A stretch of 64,000 nt of DNA. Source: Vibrio sp. ES.051 (GTDB lineage: Bacteria; Pseudomonadota; Gammaproteobacteria; Enterobacterales; Vibrionaceae). The notes under the pieces are model-generated. The model did no database searches. It saw nothing but the letters and a program-made list of their open reading frames with translations, and had not been told where the DNA came from. This document shows, in pieces, positions 57,577 through 64,000 of this stretch; the first letter of the stretch is position 1; the number at the start of each line of letters is the position of its first letter. The translations under genes and the position numbers were made by a program. The stretch covers positions 372,001 through 436,000 of the forward strand of contig NZ_PDJL01000003.1 of NCBI RefSeq assembly GCF_002563795.1. The letters are read 5' to 3'.

Positions 57577-59080
57577 GACGTTTTCCTCTTAATTCGTCAT
57601 ATCGCGACGTATCACTGGTTGGCTCGGTAACCAGTCGCAACCCTTGAGAGACGGGGACGGGTACAACTGGAGAAGGATTGAGTAAGCGGCTTAAACAGTT
57701 TATGACGTGTTGTTTTGATGGTGTGCCTGCTTCCAGTGCCATATTAATGGCTTGCTCTACCAGCTTTTCATCGTGATGAATAACCAATGACAAGATTTCG
57801 ACCATTTCCTTATCGCCGCCAAGACGCTGTAATAATATTGATTGCAGGTGCTTAAAGCTCTCAGGGAGCAAGTGAAACGGTGCGCCATTACGCAGAGAGC
57901 CTGGTTTACGTTGCGCAACCAACAGGTAATGTCGCCAGTTATAAACAATGTGTGGCGGCTCATGTTTAGGATTAAAGACTCTTTGGTGCTCTGCTATGGG
58001 CTGACCTTCTGCCACCAAAACAATACTATCGGGGTAGGCGTGCAGACTCACTCGTCGGTTTGCGTAACTTGCAGGCACGGAGTATTTATTTCTGTCGAAG
58101 TTCACCAAACAGGTAGAGGAGACTCGCTTGCTTTGCTCGATAAAACCATCAAACGGCGCTGTGACTTTCATTAATTGGGAGCGCTCACTTAGCCACGTTT
58201 GCTCTATGGTCATATCACGATATTGAGGGTGTCTACGTGACTGCCAGTCCCGTAAACATTGGGCTTCAAGCCATTGATTAAGCTCTTCTAAGGTTTTCAC
58301 CTTAGGAGCGCGCTGCCAGATGATAGAACGCACATCCCGCACGTTCTTCTCGATCTGCCCCTTTTCCCAACCTGCGGCTGGGTTGCAGAAGTCGGCTTCA
58401 AACAAGTAGTGACTAACCATTGTTAAAAAGCGACGATTCACTACTCGATCTTTGCCATTTTTGACCGCATCAACCGCAGTTTTCATATTATCGTAGATCC
58501 CCCGTTCTGGAACGCCTTGGAACACGCGAAAGGCATGGTTATGGGCATCAAATAACATTTCATGACTTTGAGAATAATAGGCTCGAAGGAGGAATGCGCG
58601 GCTATGACTGAGTTTGAAGTGAGCGACCTGTAGCTTGGTTTTATGGCCATTGATATAGGCCCAATTTTCGCCCCAATCAAACTGAAAGGCTTCACCAGGG
58701 GCAAACTCTAGCGGCATATACGTTCGTTTAGACGCATCGAGTTTTTGTTCTTCGCGCCATTTACGTGCAAATGAAGCGACTCTGTCATACGAGCCGCTAT
58801 AGCCTAGCGGAACGAGGTCTTGAAAAAGGTTTTTGACCGTTTTGCGCTGCTTTCTCGGTCGCTTCATTTCTCGTTTTAGCCAAGAAGTCAGTAATTCTTT
58901 AAACTCGTCTAGTTTACTCAATGAATGCCGCTTTGGATAAACAGGTTCGATAGTTTGATCTTTCAAATAACGTTTAACGGTATTTCGGGATAGTCCAGTA
59001 CGTCTGGCTATTTCTCTTTGCGACATTCCTTCGCGGAAATGCCAACGACGAATAACACTTAATAATGACACGTCAATCAC
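57566..59080 (-). CDS. istA: IstA transposase of IS21
   Basis: A 504-aa DDE transposase. The N-terminal helix-turn-helix [20 protein letters not shown] (about residues 15-34) is followed by the catalytic core with FDWGENWAY (first Asp), [10 protein letters not shown] (second Asp) and [11 protein letters not shown] (Glu). It is complete and, with istB, the element could still be active. Confidence 0.93.
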   Translation of the reverse strand: MIDVSLLSVIRRWHFREGMSQREIARRTGLSRNTVKRYLKDQTIEPVYPKRHSLSKLDEFKELLTSWLKREMKRPRKQRKTVKNLFQDLVPLGYSGSYDRVASFARKWREEQKLDASKRTYMPLEFAPGEAFQFDWGENWAYINGHKTKLQVAHFKLSHSRAFLLRAYYSQSHEMLFDAHNHAFRVFQGVPERGIYDNMKTAVDAVKNGKDRVVNRRFLTMVSHYLFEADFCNPAAGWEKGQIEKNVRDVRSIIWQRAPKVKTLEELNQWLEAQCLRDWQSRRHPQYRDMTIEQTWLSERSQLMKVTAPFDGFIEQSKRVSSTCLVNFDRNKYSVPASYANRRVSLHAYPDSIVLVAEGQPIAEHQRVFNPKHEPPHIVYNWRHYLLVAQRKPGSLRNGAPFHLLPESFKHLQSILLQRLGGDKEMVEILSLVIHHDEKLVEQAINMALEAGTPSKQHVINCLSRLLNPSPVVPVPVSQGLRLVTEPTSDTSRYDELRGKRHAQ

Positions 59081-59183
59081 TCCATATTCTCCTGCTAAGA
59101 CTCAGCAGGATTTAGGTTAGATGATGTGGATCAGTTTTCGGTGCAAATCAGGGGGTGAAGTGGATCAGTTCTGGATGCAATTT

Positions 59184-59798
59184 AACATAGGGCGTCACAC
59201 TTTAGGAGCCAATTCAATTGGATACTCTAAAGTGGAACAATTAGCCCAAAGTATTTCAGTTCGCTGGCCAAGCTGCAATGCAACAGGTGTTAAATTAACT
59301 ATTCATGAATGGTTAAAGGCGAACAGCATCAAAGATGTTGATATTATTTTAGATCTAACTGGTGAACCTGAGGTTCGAAGTATTGTTGATCAGAAAAGGA
59401 ATAAGTATCCCACTGGTTTTCTGATTGCATGGATGGAACCCTACGTAGCTGCAGCTCATGTGTGCCTATTAACTCCAGGGACTCCATGGCTTGCTCATGG
59501 TGTTGATAAACTGGATAGATTTAACACTGTAGATTGGCCATTGGAGGTTATAGCTAGCGAGCCCTCCTGTAGCAGTAACTTTCAAAGTTACACATCCGCA
59601 GCGGCACTCCATGCGGTAGCTTTGACTACTGAAGCTGCGCTAGAGCTGATAGATAATAAAGTTTCAAATTCAAGTGTTCGGCATTGGATTCGAGGCCAAC
59701 AATATTTGGACAAATGTTTTTTCGGTCTAAAACTAAGAGATTGGGCAAGCTTTGCAAGTGATGCTGATGGTGTAATTCGAGAGTTCAGTTTTGATTGA
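59184..59798 (+). pseudogene. E1-like ThiF/Cap2 fragment (type II CBASS-like)
   Basis: The C-terminal part of a ubiquitin-activating-like (E1, ThiF-fold) protein. Native sequence begins right after the IS21 element with NIGRHTLGANSIGYSKVEQL, the E1 segment after the nucleotide loop; then DIILDLTGEPEV and a cysteine loop EPSCSSNFQSY that fits the E1 catalytic cysteine region. The nucleotide-binding start and any E2 domain are missing. In type II CBASS the E2-E1 protein Cap2 precedes the JAMM protease Cap3, as here, with an 8-bp overlap. Bil systems and other ubiquitin-like operons also pair E1 and JAMM proteins, so CBASS is the likeliest but not only reading. Confidence 0.7.
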
Positions 59799-60282
59799 CA
59801 GATATTTTTCCTTACCTAATAGTGCTGGGACGCTGCAATTTTCGGGGTCTGTTCTTGAGCATATCTATAGTTATGCTCAGATAAAAAGAAATGACAAAGA
59901 AGCCGGTGGTCAGCTTTTCAGTATGACGCCTCATAAAAAATTAGTTGTGATTTCGCTCGCTACTGGGCCTAACTCCAATGATACCCGGTCTATGACCCAC
60001 TTTAATCCATGTTTGCGTCAATTAAATAAAGATAGAGAGCGACTATTTAACGATGGATTTCATGCTGTTGGATTGTGGCACACTCATCCCGAATCAACCC
60101 CAAACCCATCAAATGAAGATCGAATTACCACTTTGAAATATCTAGAAGCATTCAATGGAGATATGTCTGGGTTCATTCAGGTAATAATTGGTAATAATTG
60201 CTCTCTCGAAAGTTTATGTGTTTGGCTAGCGAGTACAGATAAAAACAATAGGTGGGTAAAACTTAAAGAAGTTAAGATATAA
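59791..60282 (+). CDS. JAMM/MPN metalloprotease (Cap3-like)
   Basis: A 163-aa isopeptidase with a complete JAMM zinc site: E37 in EAGGQLF, then H97-x-H99-x7-S107-x2-D110 in GLWHTHPESTPNPSNED. In type II CBASS, Cap3 removes the conjugates that Cap2 puts on the cGAS-like enzyme. The start is probably the TTG at 59791, which overlaps the end of the E1 frame; no ATG is available before the conserved part. The size is right for Cap3. Without an intact Cap2 and CD-NTase it has no visible partner here. Confidence 0.8.
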   Translation: MIDRYFSLPNSAGTLQFSGSVLEHIYSYAQIKRNDKEAGGQLFSMTPHKKLVVISLATGPNSNDTRSMTHFNPCLRQLNKDRERLFNDGFHAVGLWHTHPESTPNPSNEDRITTLKYLEAFNGDMSGFIQVIIGNNCSLESLCVWLASTDKNNRWVKLKEVKI

Positions 60283-60455
60283 AATAACTAATCATCGCAA
60301 GTTGTCGAACAGCACAAAGTTATAGCTTTCCCTACTGCTACTAATCCTAATTTTACTAAATTGCTTGAATGTTCAAAGGAGATTTTGTTCATCACCAAGC
60401 AGAATGTTCTGATCTGACTCGTCTATGCCCCAAGACGTGTTTAGGACGTATGAAG

Positions 60456-60540
60456 CCATCATGATGGTTTATTTTGAAAACAAGCTATCGGACTCAATTG
60501 TGCAAGAGGTTCTTGCACAATTGCTAAACAACCTGTTTAG
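60456..60540. repeat. Cluster of three hairpins after the JAMM gene
   Basis: ccatcatgatgg (60456-60467) is a 12-bp palindrome. caattgtgcaaga (60495-60507) pairs perfectly with 60511-60523, a 13-bp stem with 3-base loop. ctaaaca (60524-60530) pairs with tgtttag (60534-60540). The second and third are directly adjacent. They lie between converging genes and may terminate both; no T run follows. No gene is seen in 60283-60555. Confidence 0.6.
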
Positions 60541-61115
60541 TTGTGTGACGCATAGCTATTTTTGGTTTGGCTCTGCTAAAATCCATCTCACATGAACGCC
60601 TGTTGACGAGTCTTTTCTTTTGATCAACTTTTTGTCTCTTAGTCGCCCAAATTGATAAGTGACTTTTTCAGAATTATCTATTCCTAATAAATCTCTAGTT
60701 TGCCTATTACTAATCTCGCCATGCTTTTCCAGAAACTGGAGTATAAGTTTTTCAGGTTCTTGATTAAGACTATGTCTGAGGATAATTTTTACGTAATTTC
60801 CGTCTTCAATTATCTCAGGCTCTTTCAATCCTAATTCCTTCATTCTCTGGAATGCAGTATTGATGCCTTCGCCCAAATCTTTATTTGGGGAGTCCTTATA
60901 TTTCGATAATATTCGAACTAGTTTGGAGTTTCTAGAAAAGCGGTTCTCTAGTATGTTATCAGCAGTGACAAAGCCTGCGAATCGCCCTGGGCTTTTAAAT
61001 TCGATACGGTTATTAAAGATACTCACATGTACGTGATCTGAAATGGAGTAATTGAATCGCCACTGATTTCCTAGACGCCTTTTAGTTAGATAAACTAGCT
61101 AAAAAAGAGGTGTCC

Positions 61116-61394
61116 ATGAGCCATAAACGTTACCCTGAACAATTCAAAATCGAAGCAGTGAAACAAGTCACTGTTGCCGGCCATTCTGTTGCTGATGTTG
61201 CTCAGCGTTTAGGTACCACCACACACAGTCTTTACGCCTGGATTAAGCGCTATGGTCCTGACTCTGAGGAACACCTTCAGCAGTCTGCTGAGTCCGCAGA
61301 AATTCGACGATTACAAAAAGAGCTTAGGCGTGTTACTGAAGAACGTGACCTGTTAAAAAAAGCCGCGGCGTACTTCGCAAGCCACCCCGAGTAA
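61116..61394 (+). CDS. IS3-family OrfA
   Basis: A 92-aa helix-turn-helix and leucine-zipper protein (HSVADVAQRLGTTTHSLYAWIKRYG). Near its end is a run of seven A (61355-61361) in ttaaaaaaag, a likely slippery site for -1 frameshifting that would fuse it to OrfB. The start at 61116 is the ATG after an AAGAGG site. Confidence 0.9.
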   Translation: MSHKRYPEQFKIEAVKQVTVAGHSVADVAQRLGTTTHSLYAWIKRYGPDSEEHLQQSAESAEIRRLQKELRRVTEERDLLKKAAAYFASHPE

Positions 61395-61432
61395 GATACG
61401 CCTTTATCCAAGAACATCATCACAGCCACTCT

Positions 61433-62272
61433 GTGCGACATCTGTGTCAGTTGTTTGATGTTCATCCGAGCGGGTATTACGCGTGGAGGAGCTGCACAAA
61501 GTCGAAGAGACAACGTGACAATGAACGACTTACAGGCCAACTCAAACAATGTTGGCTTGAGTCTGGTGGCGTCTATGGATACCGCAAACTCCATCGAGAT
61601 CTGCGTGATCTTGGCGAGCAATGCGGTATTAATCGTGTGCATCGCCTGATGCAGCGAGCAGGACTGCGAGCGCAAGTTGGCTATCGAAAACCGAGAGCTC
61701 CTAGTGGTGAGCAACACGTTGTTACGCCAAATCGTTTAGAACGACAATTCGATCCATTAGCGCCCAACACGGCTTGGGTAACGGATATTACGTACATCAA
61801 AACGCATGAAGGCTGGCTCTATCTTGGCGCTGTAATGGACTTGTTCTCACGACGAATAATTGGTTGGTCAATGGGCAGTCGTATCACCAAAGAGCTTGCG
61901 TTAGATGCTTTATTAATGGCGGTATGGCGTCGTAAACCTGCTGGCAAAGTGCTGGTTCATTCAGATCAAGGAAGCCAATACACGAGCCATGATTGGAGTG
62001 AGTTTCTAAGCGCTCATGGTTTGGAGGGTAGCATGAGCCGTCGAGGCAACTGCCATGATAACGCAGTAGCAGAGAGTTTCTTTCAACTGCTGAAACGAGA
62101 ACGAATTAAGCGAAAAATCTATGCGACTAGAGACGACGCAAAGATGGATGTGTTTAATTATATAGAGATGTTTTACAACCCGAAACGACAACATAGTTCC
62201 AATGATGGGCTATCACCGTTAGAGTATGAACGTCAGTATTTTAATGAGGCTAAAAGTCGTCTACTGAAGTAG
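61433..62272 (+). CDS. IS3-family OrfB transposase
   Basis: A 279-aa DDE integrase-fold transposase: DITYIKT (first Asp), HSDQGSQYTSHDW (second Asp) and NCHDNAVAESFF (Glu). The frame is open well upstream of the GTG at 61433, back into OrfA, in line with production as an OrfAB fusion by frameshift. It looks complete. Confidence 0.92.
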   Translation: MRHLCQLFDVHPSGYYAWRSCTKSKRQRDNERLTGQLKQCWLESGGVYGYRKLHRDLRDLGEQCGINRVHRLMQRAGLRAQVGYRKPRAPSGEQHVVTPNRLERQFDPLAPNTAWVTDITYIKTHEGWLYLGAVMDLFSRRIIGWSMGSRITKELALDALLMAVWRRKPAGKVLVHSDQGSQYTSHDWSEFLSAHGLEGSMSRRGNCHDNAVAESFFQLLKRERIKRKIYATRDDAKMDVFNYIEMFYNPKRQHSSNDGLSPLEYERQYFNEAKSRLLK

Positions 62273-63189
62273 TGGCGATTCAAATCTCTGTGTAAGACAG
62301 TGTTGACGAGGATCTCCCATATTGTTTCTTTAGGGTATTTTGTCTCCACTAATCCTTCAATTTTCCATACTTTATTTTTAGTTAAAAACTCGCTAATCAC
62401 ATCATATGCATCATTGATCTGTTGGTATAACGCTCCTTCAATAGAAGCATTGTCGTCCGTAAGGGCATCTCTATCTATATCGTCATCCGCAGTATCGTAG
62501 CGTACGACTTTAATAGCACATTGTTTAGGAAGGGCAACTGATGGGTTTTCATGGAATAACAGTATTGAAGCCACAGTAGGAACCCATTCAGGCGTGATTA
62601 GTTTTTCTTTAGAGAGAAAACTGATAGGTTCCGGAGCTCGTAGTGGTAGATCAGATAAAAATCTTTGAAGCTCATTACTTTCATCTAGTTCTTCTATTCT
62701 ACATTCATGTATGAGGGAGTCTTCTTCTGATTTGATCCCCTTTGCATGTGTTAACTCAAGAATTTTAACAGGGGCAGTTACTGGTTGAGATTGAGCTCCG
62801 ACTCTAACATATATCTTCTTATCAGCAGTTTCATGAACAGCTAAACCTTTATTTATCTTTAAACGTAATACATAGTTTCTAGATTCATTGACTCGCGTTA
62901 AAAAATCAAATCTAAAGTCTACAGAAGGAATAAGCTCGCTGAGAGCTTGTATTAAAGAATTGAATTCTTCCGTCGTTTCTCTACCTTGCCATCGCTTTTC
63001 AGGTGTTGGTTCATGCTTTTCATCGGCAATACCAATAACAACCTCTCCACCATCGGCGTTAGCAAATGCAACTGCTATTTTTTGGAGTTTGTTTCCTTTC
63101 AAACCAAATGCCTTGCGGTCAAAGAAATGATCTTCATCTTTCGTACAATAATAAAGTGCTTCATCCCCTTGTAGTTCTACGATTTTCAA

Positions 63190-64000
63190 TTCCTTTGCCC
63201 CTTTAACTATAAAAACAAAAAGTAAACTGAATCCTATTGTTCAGCATATTTATCAGTCAATAGTTTCATACTTAAAGTGTTAAATGGCACATGTGGAGGT
63301 AGGAACAATCTTAAAATCAAACACATATATTAACGTTATGATCTTGATAATCATGCTTAAAATTACCAAAATTTCCACCCTATCAATCACCCCCTTATTT
63401 ATTGAACTAGAAAGAAGACTATTATCGATAAAGAATGGTAAAAATCACTGTAATTCAATAAGATAAATTTATATCGAGACTTATTGCGTTTAGAGGTTTC
63501 TTCCTATCTTTCCGCCCAAGGTTAACCCCATAATCTTGTCGGCTCCGCTGTGCTCATTGCCCCATCAACTCGTCGTCGACACCAGAGAATTCTTACGAAT
63601 TATCAATTTATGTGATTTCGCTGGTAGATTTTGGAGTGATTCGGGGGAGGGCTACTATTTTGATTCCAGGGCTGAAGCTTTGCTCATTATCGATTGGTTC
63701 CAAGTTTAAATCTGGGGGGAGTCACCAAATTGAGTCACTAAGTATGAATAATGAACAAACTGAACCTTTCGACTTCACTTGTCTTACTTCGGTAATGCAA
63801 ATAGTCAGAGTGCTCTATGCTTCGTAGCTCGGAAATTTCCATCTTCAAGCTAGCTAATGTGGCGAACTCAGATTTGCCTCAAATCAGTTATCATCTGTTA
63901 ATAAGTGCTAGCTGAATACTTCAATTCGGCTTACTTTTCGTATTGCAGTTATTGGGCTGTGCTCTATAGCCTCGAAAGTTATACAGATAAAAGTATTGAG
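63190..64000. other. No recognisable gene
   Basis: AT-rich sequence with only short open frames that show no family resemblance or ribosome binding sites. The promoter of the AlbA_2-like gene should lie at 63190-63300. The island continues past the right edge. Confidence 0.6.

Larger units (their letters stand above)
56738..59178 (-). mobile_element. IS21-family insertion sequence (2,441 bp)
   Basis: The ends carry repeated, inverted tgatcca-type boxes (left gcacttaaatctgatcca; right, on the other strand, gcatccagaactgatcca), with further inner copies, as is usual for IS21. A 5-bp direct repeat aattt flanks it (56733-56737 and 59179-59183). It encodes istA and istB, both intact, on the minus strand. 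Confidence 0.9.
61053..62282 (+). mobile_element. IS3-family insertion sequence (1,230 bp)
   Basis: Inverted ends begin tgaatcgccact on both sides, and a 3-bp direct repeat aat flanks it (61050-61052 and 62283-62285). It carries OrfA and OrfB in the plus direction. The exact repeat and restored reading frame of the host gene prove a simple insertion, likely recent. Confidence 0.93.
60556..63189 (-). pseudogene. AlbA_2/Schlafen-like ATP-binding protein gene split by an IS3 element
   Basis: The N-terminal half is at 62286-63189 (TTG start; HFFDRKAFGLKGNKLQKIAVAFANADGGEV is the AlbA_2 region, cited here in parts) and the C-terminal half is at 60556-61049. Removing 61053-62282 and one copy of the 3-bp repeat aat restores one frame, joining VNTVLHRD to YSISDHVHV, which is the GHKL-like ATP-binding motif. 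The restored protein is about 470 aa with a winged-helix end (QTRDLLGI...YQFGRLRDKKLIKR). Proteins of this kind are found as regulators or defence genes. It is inactive now. Confidence 0.85.

Noticed and set aside
56737..59179. IS21 boundaries one base wider (tgca ends)
   Set aside because: With gca ends a perfect 5-bp direct repeat is obtained; with tgca ends none is seen.
59121..59183. E1 protein start within the IS21 right end
   Set aside because: These residues come from the IS terminal repeat, not from the E1 family.
63612..63827. 71-codon frame near the right edge
   Set aside because: No binding site, composition not protein-like, and no motif; treated as chance.

Overview
The window looks like a Vibrio chromosome of the Harveyi clade. 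The grounds are the gene set: helD, mgsA, torT/torS, a betIBA plus choline ABC operon, a ferrichrome-type cluster and a sucrose (scr) cluster. Sucrose use and an scr cluster of this kind are known from V. alginolyticus, so a V. alginolyticus-like strain fits. The species call is inference; the genus call is fairly safe. The bet and scr genes suggest the second chromosome, but nothing here proves it.

Bases 1-35,200 are well-ordered core or near-core DNA. In order: the 3' part of helicase IV; methylglyoxal synthase; TMAO-sensing TorT and TorS, divergent from each other; two small conserved proteins; the osmoprotection operon betI-betB-betA-choX-choW-choV (choline import and oxidation to glycine betaine); a slipin/NfeD membrane pair; a DUF2804 and fatty-acid-hydroxylase pair; a Fur-type hydroxamate siderophore cluster (fhuC, fhuF-like, Rob-like AraC regulator, TonB receptor, fhuD, fused fhuB); and the sucrose regulon (scrY porin, scrR repressor, scrA PTS transporter, scrK, scrB) with three matching candidate ScrR operators.

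Bases 35,200-45,200 are accessory. A rotted IS630-type transposase is followed by a reactive-sulfur and oxidative-stress block: SulP permease, sulfurtransferase-like phosphatase-fold protein, persulfide-dioxygenase-like metallo-hydrolase, 1-Cys peroxiredoxin, AraC regulator, sulfide:quinone-oxidoreductase-like flavoprotein, AhpD-like protein, SLAC1/TehA channel, Dps and a NifX-like fragment. This reads as import, oxidation and export of sulfur species plus protection from peroxide.

Bases 45,172-64,000 are an integrated and heavily damaged genomic island. Its left edge is a 46-bp 3' fragment of a tRNA-Gly(UCC) gene. Inside it are two very large overlapping tyrosine recombinases (753 and 1000 aa), then a graveyard of mobile elements and broken genes: an IS256 relic, a 5'-truncated umuC, a truncated third integrase, an IS3 element carrying an IS256 insertion (8-bp target duplication), an orphan gene without its start, an IS21 element, a cap2-like E1 fragment with an intact cap3-like JAMM protease (a type II CBASS-like remnant), and an AlbA_2/Schlafen-like gene split by a second IS3 element (3-bp duplication). 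The order of insertions can be partly reconstructed. The intact tRNA and right boundary lie beyond the window.

The most interesting signals are the twin giant recombinases at the tRNA junction, which resemble the gamma-mobile-trio type of island, and the decayed antiviral cargo they may have brought in.
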